This document shows positions 17,407 through 26,424 of a stretch of 64,000 nt of DNA, in pieces. The stretch's first letter is position 1. The number at the start of each line of letters is the position of its first letter. Origin of the DNA: Acetobacteraceae bacterium (GTDB taxonomy: Bacteria > Pseudomonadota > Alphaproteobacteria > Acetobacterales > Acetobacteraceae); assembly GCA_947475245.1 (NCBI GenBank), contig CANJLW010000006.1, positions 1 through 64,000 of the forward strand. Direction: 5' to 3'. The translations under genes were made by a program, and so were the position numbers. The notes beneath the pieces are model-generated. The model was not told the origin of the DNA. It made no database searches and was given only the letters and a program-made list of their open reading frames with translations.

Positions 17407-18692
17407 CCGAACTGGCGCTGCTGTTTGCCGCCCTGGCGGCGATCGCGGCGGTTTTGTCGGTCGTGATCGTGCTGCGTCAGGCGAATTCCCTGGCACAGTT
17501 GCGACTGCTGGCGGAGCAGTCCCTGGCCGGAGCACGGGCGGAGGCGGAAACGACCCGCGTCGCGGTAAGGGCGTCCACCGTCGATGCCGCCGACCGCCTC
17601 GCTTCGGTCCGCGGCGCATTGGATACCGCGACCGAGCAAATCCGAACCGTTTTATCCCGCGAGCAGGGCGAACTGCGGGTTGCCCTGGCCGAAGGACAGC
17701 AGAAATCCGCCGAACAGATCGCGATATCCCTGCGTGAGATGCGGGAGGGGAACGAGGCTAAGCTCGCGGAGATTCAGAAGACGGTGAACGAGCAGTTGCA
17801 TGCCGCCGTCGAAAAGCAAATGACCGACAGCTTCGCCCGTGTCAGCGATCAGTTTGAAGCCGTGCGCAAGGCGATGAGCGATGTGCAGGCAGTCACCGTG
17901 CAGATCGGCGACATCAAGCGGCTGTTCTCCAACGTGAAGACTCGCGGCGGCTGGGGAGAGACGCAGGTCCGCGCGATGCTCGACGATATCCTGCCGCCCG
18001 GCGCCTATGAGACCAACCGCAAGATCCATCCCGACAGCGACGAAGCCGTGGAATTCGCGGTGATCATGCCGATGCGCGGCGATCTGCGTCCGCTGCTGCC
18101 GATCGACGCGAAATTTCCGATCGAGGATTACGAGCGTCTGCTCGCTGCGTCGGAGGCCGGGGATGTCGAGGCCGAACGCATCGCGACTCGAGGGCTGGAG
18201 CGTCGGATCCGCGACGAAGCGAAGAAGATCGCCGCCAAATACATCGTGCCGCCGATCACGGTGGAGTTCGCGATCCTGTACCTGCCGACCGATTCCCTTT
18301 ATACCGAGGTCGCTCGCATCCCCGGCCTGATCGACGACATCGGCCGGGAAAGCCATGTGCTGCTGATGGGGCCGAGTCTGCTGCCGGCGCTGCTGCGGAC
18401 CGTGCATTTGGGGTTTGTGACCCTCGCGCTGGAACAGAATACCGACCGAATCCACGACTTGCTGGGTGCAACGCGCACCGAAATGCAAAAAATGGATGTT
18501 GTTTTAGGAAAGCTGTTGAAGCAGGCCGGTACCATGAGTCGGACGATTGAAACCGCGCGAACCCGCACGCGCTCGGTCAATCGTAAGCTGCGGGGGGTCG
18601 AAGCGCTCGATTCCGCCGTTGCGGAGCGCTTGCTGGAGGTGGATGCCGAGATCGAGGATATCGATGATTTGGATGCGGATTCAGCGGGTTGA
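17403..18692 (+). CDS. rmuC: RmuC-family DNA recombination protein
   Basis: This is a 429-residue protein with one N-terminal membrane helix (residues 3-22) and a long alpha-helical or coiled-coil stretch (30-150). A RmuC nuclease-like core follows, with SNVKTRGGWGETQVRAMLDDILPPG, near 175-200, and LPIDAKFPIEDYERL. RmuC proteins limit recombination at inverted repeats and contain a restriction-endonuclease-like fold. The last residues are acidic and disordered. The start ATG overlaps the previous stop (ATGA), so lysK, the MprF-like gene and rmuC form one transcription unit. A 279-bp gap with promoter signals follows. Confidence 0.92.
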   Translation: MTELALLFAALAAIAAVLSVVIVLRQANSLAQLRLLAEQSLAGARAEAETTRVAVRASTVDAADRLASVRGALDTATEQIRTVLSREQGELRVALAEGQQKSAEQIAISLREMREGNEAKLAEIQKTVNEQLHAAVEKQMTDSFARVSDQFEAVRKAMSDVQAVTVQIGDIKRLFSNVKTRGGWGETQVRAMLDDILPPGAYETNRKIHPDSDEAVEFAVIMPMRGDLRPLLPIDAKFPIEDYERLLAASEAGDVEAERIATRGLERRIRDEAKKIAAKYIVPPITVEFAILYLPTDSLYTEVARIPGLIDDIGRESHVLLMGPSLLPALLRTVHLGFVTLALEQNTDRIHDLLGATRTEMQKMDVVLGKLLKQAGTMSRTIETARTRTRSVNRKLRGVEALDSAVAERLLEVDAEIEDIDDLDADSAG

Positions 18693-18778
18693 ACGGAGAA
18701 GTGCATATCGCGTGGGATGTGCGCGAAGCGACGGGTAGAAAATTGCAGAGTAGCCATGTGTTTTTTGCGTATTTTACC

Positions 18779-18971
18779 TGGGCGCAAACTCTGAGAACCC
18801 CTATAATGTAAGGGTTCGTCGTGACGATTGACGAATGGTGTGCATCCGGGCGAAGCTGCTATTGCTCCGTCGGCTGGCCCACGGGACTGAGCAGCAGCCG
18901 GTGACTTCGATCGTGCAGATCGGGCCGCCATCGACAACGACTTTGGTAATGAGGACGACCGTCTCTTGAAC
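18779..18971 (+). promoter_or_regulatory. Promoter and long 5' leader of the cold-shock gene
   Basis: A perfect TATAAT box lies at 18802-18807, with a poor -35 match (TGGGCG, 18779-18784). The implied transcript has about 160 nt of leader before the cold-shock start. The leader contains an inverted repeat TTCGTC/GACGAA (18815-18820 and 18830-18835). It also has a six-codon mini-ORF (ATG 18949 to TGA 18969) abutting the start. Long structured leaders are characteristic of cspA-type thermoregulated mRNAs; regulation here is inferred. Nothing else is visible in the 18693-18778 stretch. Confidence 0.5.
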
Positions 18972-19637
18972 ATGAACAACCGCGGCCGCGGACGCCCCCC
19001 CCGGCGGCGCGGCTTCGACGACGATTTCGCCTTCGATCGGGCACCCCCGGGCGATATGCCGCGCGCAGCTCCGTCCTGGCCGTCATCGGCCGGCTTCGGA
19101 CCCGAACATGACGCGACCGTGAAGTGGTTCAATCCCGAAAAGGGATTCGGCTTCGTGGCGCTGTCGGATGGGTCCGGCGACGCATTCCTGCACGCAAACA
19201 CCCTTAACCAGGCAGGCCATAACGCCGTCAGCCCGGGCGCATCCCTCCGAGTCCGTATCGGACAAGGTCAAAAGGGTCGCCAGGTGTCCGAGGTGTTGTC
19301 GGTCGACGAGAGCACGGCAACCCCGGCGGCAAGCCGTGGTGCCGGACCGCGTCCGCCGATGGGTGCCGGTCCCGGTGCGGGTGGTGGCTTCGGCGCCGCG
19401 CCGCGTCGTGGCGCGCCGACCGGGCCGTCCGTCGAAATGCAGGGCATCGTGAAGTGGTATAACGCCACCAAGGGCTTTGGTTTCGTCGCTCCGTCGGAAG
19501 GCGGCAAGGACGTGTTCGTCCATGCCTCCGCCCTGCAACGGGCAGGCGTCGCTCAGCTCGCGGAAGGCCAGACCATTTGGATGGACGTCGTGCAGGGCGC
19601 CAAGGGCCCCGAAGCGGCTTCGATCCGCGTCGACTGA
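18972..19637 (+). CDS. Double cold-shock-domain protein
   Basis: This 221-residue protein has two cold-shock domains. CSD1 is at about residues 47-112 (TVKWFNPEKGFGFV with DAFLHA). CSD2 is at about 155-221 (GIVKWYNATKGFGFVAPSEGGKDVFVHAS). They are joined by a Gly/Pro/Arg-rich flexible linker. The N-terminus is Arg-rich (RGRGRPPRRRG), like an RNA-binding tail. RNP1 and RNP2 aromatic residues are intact in both domains. Such alphaproteobacterial double-CSD proteins act as RNA chaperones in stress or stationary phase. ATG 18972 is used. TTG 18966, 10 bp behind GAGGA, is an equally spaced alternative adding two residues. Confidence 0.92.
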   Translation: MNNRGRGRPPRRRGFDDDFAFDRAPPGDMPRAAPSWPSSAGFGPEHDATVKWFNPEKGFGFVALSDGSGDAFLHANTLNQAGHNAVSPGASLRVRIGQGQKGRQVSEVLSVDESTATPAASRGAGPRPPMGAGPGAGGGFGAAPRRGAPTGPSVEMQGIVKWYNATKGFGFVAPSEGGKDVFVHASALQRAGVAQLAEGQTIWMDVVQGAKGPEAASIRVD

Positions 19638-19685
19638 TATCGGTCTCCGCCGTCGTACCGACGGCCTGACCCAGACGACAAAAAT

Positions 19686-19714
19686 CCGTCGGCGCACAAC
19701 GCCGGCGGGTTTTT
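19686..19714 (+). terminator. Rho-independent terminator after the cold-shock gene
   Basis: A 9-bp GC-rich stem (19686-19694 with 19700-19708, one G-T wobble) with a 5-nt loop is followed by GTTTTT. It lies 48 bp after the stop codon. A smaller hairpin (CCGTCG/CGACGG) precedes it at about 19657-19671. Confidence 0.85.
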
Positions 19715-19849
19715 CGTATCCGCCGTCCGGGCGTGACAGCGGCATCTGCCCCCCATGCAGTCAATCGTGAACGGCGTGTGACTAAACTCACAGCCAAACA
19801 CAAACAATCGGCCAATAATCCCCCCACGACGGATCGTGTGGGGAGCAAC

Positions 19850-20491
19850 ATGGACGACGTTCTGGCCGGTCGCGATTTGCGGCTGACATATCTGCGCGAA
19901 CGCAGCGCGATCGAGACGCTGTTGGAGCGTCATGGACACGGCGACGCGGCCTGGGGACAGTCCGCGGCGCTCGCGTGGGATGACCGCTGCCGTCCGGATC
20001 GTTTGAACCATTTGGTCCTCGCGACGAATAACCGCTCCGGTCAGATCCTGGGCATGTTCGCGGCGCGCGACCAAATGACGACGCAGGAGCCTTACCTTCT
20101 GATCGAAACCGTCACCGCGGACCCGGCCTATCCGACCTTGGCGCTTCGAATGCTCGCCATGGTCATCATGCGTGGGATCGAGGCACCGACGATGCCGATC
20201 GCAATCGCCGCGCCGAAGGGTAACCCCGCGCTGCTCGACGCTCTGGTGGCCGGTCACAACCATATCCTTGGCTCCGTGTTCGACCGCGGTTCGGATCAGG
20301 TGGTGGTGCATCTGCAAACCGCCGCTCTGCGACTTCGGATCGCGCGGGGCATCGGCGCCGGTTTCAAGCCGGCGGTCCTGGATTTGCGCGGTGTCGGCAT
20401 CGAGGCCTTGATGGCCGGTGCCGGTCGCCTCTACCGAGCGCGCGCCGCGCGCCGAAAACCCGTGCGGCTATTGGCAACCGCGCCGCGATAG
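19850..20491 (+). CDS. Conserved hypothetical protein upstream of the carboxylase
   Basis: This is a 213-residue soluble protein I do not recognise. The middle (HLVLATNNRSGQILGMFAARDQ, then LLIETVTADPAYPTLALRMLAMV) has the rhythm of a GNAT acetyltransferase core: a strand, a beta-bulge, then a helix. A clear acetyl-CoA loop is not evident. The C-terminus is Arg-rich. ATG 19850 follows GGGGAG. That ribosome site lies in a hairpin (19822-19827 with 19838-19843) that could hide it. The frame extends upstream to 19733 without a better start. The gene ends 31 bp before the acyl-CoA carboxylase and may be co-expressed. Confidence 0.65.
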   Translation: MDDVLAGRDLRLTYLRERSAIETLLERHGHGDAAWGQSAALAWDDRCRPDRLNHLVLATNNRSGQILGMFAARDQMTTQEPYLLIETVTADPAYPTLALRMLAMVIMRGIEAPTMPIAIAAPKGNPALLDALVAGHNHILGSVFDRGSDQVVVHLQTAALRLRIARGIGAGFKPAVLDLRGVGIEALMAGAGRLYRARAARRKPVRLLATAPR

Positions 20492-20522
20492 CCACAATCC
20501 CCCTAACCCAGGGGGAAACACC

Positions 20523-23500
20523 GTGCCGAACGTCATCAAGAAACTTCTGATTGCCAACCGAGGCGAGATTGCCATCCGTGTCGCGCGCACCGCCGCGGAT
20601 ATGGGCATCGAGACCGTCGCGGTATTTTCCACCGACGACGCGTCCTCGCTGCATACCAGAATGATGGACAGCGCCGTCGCGTTGGACGGTTCGGGCGCGT
20701 CCGCCTACCTCGATATCGGCGCAATCGTAGCCGCCGCGCGGGATGCCGGGTGCGATGCGGTGCATCCCGGTTACGGATTTCTGAGCGAGAACGCAGCCTT
20801 CGCCGAACGCTGCGCCGAGGCGGGTTTGACCTTCGTCGGCCCGGCCCCGGAAACCTTGGCGCTGTTCGGCGACAAGGGGCAGGCGCGTGCGTTCGCGGAG
20901 CGGCACGGTATTCCCATCGTTCCCGGCACCTCCGGACCGACTTCGCTCGCCGAGGCACAAGCCTTCATGGCCTCTCTCGGCGCGCATGCGGCCGTGATGG
21001 TGAAGGCCATCGCCGGCGGCGGCGGTCGGGGCATGCGACCGGTCACCGATCCGTCCCAACTCGAAGCCACGATGGAACGCTGTCGTTCCGAGGCGATGCA
21101 GGCCTTCGGCAACGGCGATGTCTATGTGGAGCGCTTGTTTCCGCGCGCGCGTCATATCGAGGTGCAAATCCTCGGCGACGGCACTGGTGCCGTCAGCCAT
21201 TTGTGGGAACGGGAATGCAGCCTGCAGCGGGAACGCCAGAAGGTGCTGGAAATCGCCCCCGCGCCGTTTCTGCACCCAGGCGTGCGCGACCGTTTGCTGC
21301 GTGCCGCCGTGGCCCTCGCCGCCGCCGGTCGCTATCGCAATGCCGGGACCTTCGAATTCCTGGTGGACGCCGCCGACGCCACGGAAGATGCCGTCATCGC
21401 CTTCATCGAGGCGAATGTCCGTCTTCAGGTCGAGCACACCGTCACCGAGGAAATCACCGGCATCGATCTTGTCCGCGCGCAGCTCGGCATTGCCGCCGGT
21501 GCCACGCTGGCGGATTTGCACCTGTGTCAGCAGGACATTCGGGACCCGAACGGCTTCGCCATTCAGGCGCGAGTTAATCTGGAAACGATGCAGGACGATG
21601 GTTCGGTGCGATCGGCCGGCGGGGTGATCGCGGTGTACGAGCCGCCGTCCGGGCGCGGCGTGCGGGTCGATGGCTACGGCTATGCCGGATACCGCACCAA
21701 CCCGCGCTTCGATTCGCTGCTGGCGAAAGTGATCGTGCATGCGGCGTCCGGCGATTTCGGCCAGGCCGCGATCAAGACGGCGCGGGCTTTGGCGGAATTT
21801 CGCATCGCCGGCGTGCCGACCAACATGCCCTTCCTGGGCGCGCTGCTGCGTCACCCCGACGTTCTGTCCGGCGGCATGCACACGCGCTTCGTCGAGGAAA
21901 ACGCGGCGGCGCTTGTCGCGGCCCAGGCACCCCAGGCCCGGTATTTCGAAGCGCAAACCGCCGCCGCCCGCCGCCCGGGCGCGCGTCTGGATACGTCGGA
22001 CCCGCTGGGTGTCGTTCTGTACGGCAAGTCGGGTGCTCCGGCTGCACAGGTTGAAACATCCGAAGCCATTGCCGGGCCCGAGGGAACCGTGGGGCTGCGC
22101 GCGCCGATGCAGGGCACGATCGTCGCGCTGAGTGTCGAGGAAGGCGCAACGGTGCGGGCCGGGCAGGAAGTGCTGGTGCTGGAAGCCATGAAAATGCAGC
22201 ACGCCGTCGTCGCCGCGTCAGCCGGTATCGTGCGCGCCATCACCGTCGCGGTTGGCGACACGGTGTTCGAGGATCATCCGCTGGTGTTCATCGAAGAACG
22301 CGCCGAACTCGACGATGGCGTGCGCCAGGAAGAATCCATCGACCTCTCGCGCATCAGGCCCGACCTGCGAGAGGTATTGGACCGGCGGGACCGCACGCTG
22401 GACTCGCACCGGCCCAAGGCGGTCGCCCGTCGGCGCGCCACCGGCCAGCGCACGGCGCGGGAGAATATCGACGATATCTGCGATGACGGCACCTTCGTCG
22501 AGTTCGGTTCCCTGGTCCTGTCCGCTCGGCGTCGCACGGTGCCGATGGAGCAGTTGATCGATGAGTCCCCGGCGGACGGTTTGATCATGGGCCTGGCGCA
22601 AATCAACGGCGACCGCTTCGCCGAACAGCAAAGCCGAGCGGTGGTGGTTTCGTATGATTATACGGTGATGGCGGGGACCCAGGGGCATATGGGTCACCAC
22701 AAGCAGGACCGCATGTTCGAGATGGCGGAAAAATGGCGGCTGCCGGTCGTCATCTTTACCGAAGGCGGCGGCGGGCGCGGCAGCGACACGGACAACCTCG
22801 TTTCCTTCAGCGACACGTTCCATCGCCTGCCGCGTTTGTCCGGTTTGGTGCCGTTGGTCGGCATTGCCTCCGGCCGCTGCTTTGCCGGCAATGCGGTGTT
22901 GCTGGGGTGCTGCGACGTGATCATCGCGACCGAGGGCACGACGATCGGCATGGCCGGTCCCGCGATGATCGAAGGCGGTGGCCTGGGGGTGTACCGGCCC
23001 GAGGAGGTCGGCCCGATGTCGGTGCAGGTGCCGAACGGCGTCGTCGATATCCTGGTGAAGGATGAAGCGGAGGCGGTGCGCGTCGCGCGCCAGTACTTAT
23101 CGTATTTCCAGGGGCGGACGGAAGGTTTCACCTGTCCGGACCAACGCGCGCTGCGTCACATCGTGCCGGAGAACCGGCTGCGCGGGTATGACATGCGCTC
23201 GGTGATCGAAACCATTGCCGACGATGGGTCGATGCTGGAAATTCGTCGCGGCTTCGGTCTGGGAATGATCACGGCGTTTATTCGGGTCGAGGGGCGACCG
23301 ATGGGCGTGATCGCGAATAACCCGATGCATCTGGGCGGCGCGATCGACAGCGACGCGGCGGACAAGGCCGCGCGGTTCATGCAGCTTTGCGACGCGCACG
23401 ATGTTCCGTTGCTGTCTTTGAACGACAACCCCGGCAACATGGTCGGCCCGGAAGCGGAAAAGACCGCCCTGGTCCGCCATTGCTGCCGCACCTATTTGAT

Positions 23501-23900
23501 CGGCGCCAATCTGACGATCCCGACCTTCTTCGTCATGACCCGTAAGTCCTATGGCCTGGGCAAACTTGCGATGACCGGCGGATCGATGCGCGTCGGCGTC
23601 TTCGCCGTCGCCTGGCCGACCGGCGAATTCGGCGGCATGGGGCTGGAAGGACAGGTGAAGCTCGGGCGTCGGCGCGAGCTGGCCGCGATTGCCGATCCCG
23701 CTGAACGCCTTGCCGCCTATGAAGGGATGGTGGCAGAGCTGTACGAGCGCGGCAAAGCTCTGAACGCGGGTAGCCTGTTTGAGGTCGATGAGGTCATCGA
23801 CCCCGCCGAAACGCGTCGGTGGCTGATCGCGGGGCTGCGTTCCATGCCGCCCGCGCCGGTGCGCGAAGGCAAGCGTCGTCCCTGCGTGGATGGTTGGTAA
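20523..23900 (+). CDS. Single-chain biotin-dependent acyl-CoA carboxylase (LCC-like)
   Basis: This is a 1125-residue enzyme joining all three activities in one chain. The biotin carboxylase (about 1-450) carries KKLLIANRGEIAIRVARTA, AGGGGRGMR and EANVRLQVEHTVTE. The biotin carrier domain (about 520-595) carries the EAMKM motif with biotinylated K557. The carboxyltransferase beta and alpha halves (about 630-1110) include FTEGGGGRGSD, NNPMHLGG and DNPGNMVGPEAE. This layout matches the single-chain long-chain acyl-CoA carboxylases known from Mycobacterium and Rhodopseudomonas. Acyl-CoA chain specificity cannot be read from sequence. GTG 20523 follows AGGGGG. The window has no separate carboxylase subunits. 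Confidence 0.92.
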   Translation: MPNVIKKLLIANRGEIAIRVARTAADMGIETVAVFSTDDASSLHTRMMDSAVALDGSGASAYLDIGAIVAAARDAGCDAVHPGYGFLSENAAFAERCAEAGLTFVGPAPETLALFGDKGQARAFAERHGIPIVPGTSGPTSLAEAQAFMASLGAHAAVMVKAIAGGGGRGMRPVTDPSQLEATMERCRSEAMQAFGNGDVYVERLFPRARHIEVQILGDGTGAVSHLWERECSLQRERQKVLEIAPAPFLHPGVRDRLLRAAVALAAAGRYRNAGTFEFLVDAADATEDAVIAFIEANVRLQVEHTVTEEITGIDLVRAQLGIAAGATLADLHLCQQDIRDPNGFAIQARVNLETMQDDGSVRSAGGVIAVYEPPSGRGVRVDGYGYAGYRTNPRFDSLLAKVIVHAASGDFGQAAIKTARALAEFRIAGVPTNMPFLGALLRHPDVLSGGMHTRFVEENAAALVAAQAPQARYFEAQTAAARRPGARLDTSDPLGVVLYGKSGAPAAQVETSEAIAGPEGTVGLRAPMQGTIVALSVEEGATVRAGQEVLVLEAMKMQHAVVAASAGIVRAITVAVGDTVFEDHPLVFIEERAELDDGVRQEESIDLSRIRPDLREVLDRRDRTLDSHRPKAVARRRATGQRTARENIDDICDDGTFVEFGSLVLSARRRTVPMEQLIDESPADGLIMGLAQINGDRFAEQQSRAVVVSYDYTVMAGTQGHMGHHKQDRMFEMAEKWRLPVVIFTEGGGGRGSDTDNLVSFSDTFHRLPRLSGLVPLVGIASGRCFAGNAVLLGCCDVIIATEGTTIGMAGPAMIEGGGLGVYRPEEVGPMSVQVPNGVVDILVKDEAEAVRVARQYLSYFQGRTEGFTCPDQRALRHIVPENRLRGYDMRSVIETIADDGSMLEIRRGFGLGMITAFIRVEGRPMGVIANNPMHLGGAIDSDAADKAARFMQLCDAHDVPLLSLNDNPGNMVGPEAEKTALVRHCCRTYLIGANLTIPTFFVMTRKSYGLGKLAMTGGSMRVGVFAVAWPTGEFGGMGLEGQVKLGRRRELAAIADPAERLAAYEGMVAELYERGKALNAGSLFEVDEVIDPAETRRWLIAGLRSMPPAPVREGKRRPCVDGW

Positions 23901-23928
23901 TCCGAGAGGGGGATGCACAACGCCGATC

Positions 23929-23944
23929 TGTATGTATACTTACA
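23929..23944. promoter_or_regulatory. Palindrome-like site ahead of the E1-like gene
   Basis: A 16-bp partial dyad (TGTA-N8-TACA around the core GTATAC) lies 24 bp before the E1-like start codon. GTATAC-centred sites are typical of GntR-family operators, but no regulator gene is adjacent. It could equally be a -10 region. This is a weak call. Confidence 0.25.
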
Positions 23945-23967
23945 AACGATCTGGGGGAGCGACCGCG

Positions 23968-26346
23968 ATGAACGCACCGATGATGCATGTTGAACCATCC
24001 GTAACGCCGGAACGCGATGTGGTTATCCTGAAGCAGCTTGAACGAAAGTTGCTTTGGCTGTCATCGTGGATGATCCACAACGCGAACCATGTCCGTCCCA
24101 ATCGGGACGGGCTGAAGGTCGGCGGGCACCAGGCGTCGTGCGCGTCCTCGATCTCTATCCTGACCGCGCTGTACTTCGCCATAGCGCGGCCGCAGGATCG
24201 TATTGCCGTGAAGCCGCATGCCGGCCCGGTGTTCCACGCGATCAACTATCTGTTGGGACGACAAACGCGGGAGAAAATGCCGACCTTGCGCCAGTTCGGC
24301 GGTATTCAGCCCTACCCGTCTCGGGTGAAGGACGGCGGAGAGATCGATTTCTCCACCGGTTCGGTCGGTCTCGGCGTCGCGATGACCAGCTTTTCCGCGC
24401 TGATGGCGGATTATGCGCGACTGCATAACCTCGGGCGTACCGACTTGCCGCACGGCCGCCATATCGCGATCGCGGGTGACGCGGAGCTGGACGAAGGCAA
24501 TATCTACGAAGCCCTGTTGGAAGGCTGGAAGCACGATATCCGTAATCTCTGGTGGATTATCGACTACAACCGTCAGAGCCTGGATTCCGTGGTGCCGGAT
24601 CGTCTGTTCGGTCGGATTGAAGGCTTGTTCCGCGATATGGGCTGGAACTGCGTCACCATTAAGTACGGTCGCAAGCTCGAAGCCGCTTTTGCCCGGGATG
24701 GCGGAGAGGATTTGCGTCGTTGGATCGACGACTGTCCCAACAGCCTTTACTCCGCGCTGACGTTCCAGGGGGGCGCGGCCTGGCGGCAGACTTTGTTGAC
24801 CGACCTTGGGCGATCCAGGATCCGCTCCACGATCGATGCGCTGACCGACGACGAGTTGGGCGCGTTGATGACGAATCTCGGTGGCCATGACATCGAGACG
24901 ATGATCGAAACGTTGCGGGCGGCGGAGGCGGAAGGCGATCAGCCGACCTGTTTCATCGCATACACGATCAAGGGCATGGGGCTGCCGTTTGCCGGCCACA
25001 AGGACAATCACGCCGGTCTGATGACCAAGGAACAGATGGAACAATTCCGTCTGGATATGGGCATCCGTCCCGGCCACGAGTGGGATTTGTTCGAGGGGCT
25101 GGAGGTATCCGAAGCCGAAATCCGTGACTACCTGACGCGCTGCCCCTTCGGCACGCCGTTGACGCCGGAAGGACGCAAGCTCAGCGCGCCCGTCGTGCAT
25201 GTGCCCCCCGTTTTGCCGATGCCGAAACTGGCGGGGCGGAAGATGTCCACCCAGGGCGGGTTCGGCGAAATCCTGGCGGAAATCGGTCGCGGGCAGGGGG
25301 AGTTGAAGGACCTCGCCGGGCACATCATGACCACCAGCCCCGATGTCACGGTATCGACCAATCTTGGCCCCTGGGTGAACCGACGCGGCATCTTCGATCG
25401 GCATACCCGCAACGATGTCTTCCGCGACGCGAAGCTCGCCTCCGCCCAGCGATGGGGCATGTCGCCCCAGGGACAGCACGTGGAACTCGGCATCGCCGAA
25501 CAAAACCTGTTCCTGTTGCTGGGCGCGGCCGGGCTGGCCCCGTCGATGACGGGCGCGCGCATTCTGCCGATCGGCACCGTTTACGATCCCTTCGTCAATC
25601 GCGGTCTCGATGCACTGCTGTATGCCTGTTACCAGGACGCGCGCTTCCTGTTGGTTTCCACCCCGTCCGGGCTGACCCTGGCGCCGGAGGGTGGTCAGCA
25701 CCAGTCCGTGAACACGCCGCTGATCGGCATGGCGGCGGATCGTTTGGCGAGCTTCGAACCGGCGCATGTCGACGAACTCGCGATCCTGATGCGGCACGCG
25801 TTCGACTTCATGCAGCGGCCCGACGGGTCGGCGGTGTGGTTGCGCCTGTCGACCCGCGCGCTTGACCAGTCCGCGCGGACGCTGGACCCGGCGCAGGTCA
25901 TCGCGGGCGCGCATTGGATCGTGCCGCCCGCGCCGGGGGCCAGGATCGTGTTGGGTTATCAAGGTCCGTTGGCGACGGAGGCGATGGAGGCCTTTGCGGA
26001 ACTGGTGGCGGAAGAACCGGGCGCGGGCCTGCTGGCGATCACGTCCCCGGATCGGTTGCATGCGGGCTGGCTGGTGGCGCAACGCGCCCGTCGCGCGGGC
26101 GATCGCGGCGCGCGATCCTATGTCGAGCGGTTGTTGGAGCCGTTGGCCCCCGGCGCCGCACTGGTCACGCTGCTGGACGGCCATCCCGCCAGCCACGCCT
26201 GGCTGGGCGGTGTGCGCGGGCAGCGCGTGGTCCCGCTGGGTGTCGATCGCTTCGGGCAGACCGGCGATATCCCCGATCTGTACCGTGAATACGGTCTTGA
26301 TACTGACGCAATTCTGGACGCCTGCGCCCAGGCGCTGCTCGGCTGA
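23968..26346 (+). CDS. Pyruvate dehydrogenase E1 (AceE)-like / transketolase-family enzyme
   Basis: This is a 792-residue thiamine-diphosphate enzyme of the homodimeric E1/transketolase type. The TPP-binding motif GDAELDEGNIYEALLEG starts near residue 170 and ends with WWIIDYN. The pyrimidine-binding half has HVELGIAEQN and ITSPDRLHAGW. It resembles AceE/MdeB but is shorter than E. coli AceE (887). No E2 or E3 genes are adjacent. It could therefore work alone as a 2-oxoacid decarboxylase or ketolase, or pair with subunits elsewhere. ATG 23968 (MNAPMMHV) is chosen over upstream codons that run back into the carboxylase gene. It lies 67 bp after that gene. Confidence 0.8.
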   Translation: MNAPMMHVEPSVTPERDVVILKQLERKLLWLSSWMIHNANHVRPNRDGLKVGGHQASCASSISILTALYFAIARPQDRIAVKPHAGPVFHAINYLLGRQTREKMPTLRQFGGIQPYPSRVKDGGEIDFSTGSVGLGVAMTSFSALMADYARLHNLGRTDLPHGRHIAIAGDAELDEGNIYEALLEGWKHDIRNLWWIIDYNRQSLDSVVPDRLFGRIEGLFRDMGWNCVTIKYGRKLEAAFARDGGEDLRRWIDDCPNSLYSALTFQGGAAWRQTLLTDLGRSRIRSTIDALTDDELGALMTNLGGHDIETMIETLRAAEAEGDQPTCFIAYTIKGMGLPFAGHKDNHAGLMTKEQMEQFRLDMGIRPGHEWDLFEGLEVSEAEIRDYLTRCPFGTPLTPEGRKLSAPVVHVPPVLPMPKLAGRKMSTQGGFGEILAEIGRGQGELKDLAGHIMTTSPDVTVSTNLGPWVNRRGIFDRHTRNDVFRDAKLASAQRWGMSPQGQHVELGIAEQNLFLLLGAAGLAPSMTGARILPIGTVYDPFVNRGLDALLYACYQDARFLLVSTPSGLTLAPEGGQHQSVNTPLIGMAADRLASFEPAHVDELAILMRHAFDFMQRPDGSAVWLRLSTRALDQSARTLDPAQVIAGAHWIVPPAPGARIVLGYQGPLATEAMEAFAELVAEEPGAGLLAITSPDRLHAGWLVAQRARRAGDRGARSYVERLLEPLAPGAALVTLLDGHPASHAWLGGVRGQRVVPLGVDRFGQTGDIPDLYREYGLDTDAILDACAQALLG

Positions 26347-26424
26347 GTCGCGGCGGCGCGAACTTGCGGCCCGTCGAACGTTAAAATACCATCCAGGTTC
26401 ACACATAGTTCGGACACGTCCAAA

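Noticed and set aside
24061-26406. 781-residue minus-strand frame
   Set aside because: Antisense to the E1-like enzyme, which has intact TPP motifs.
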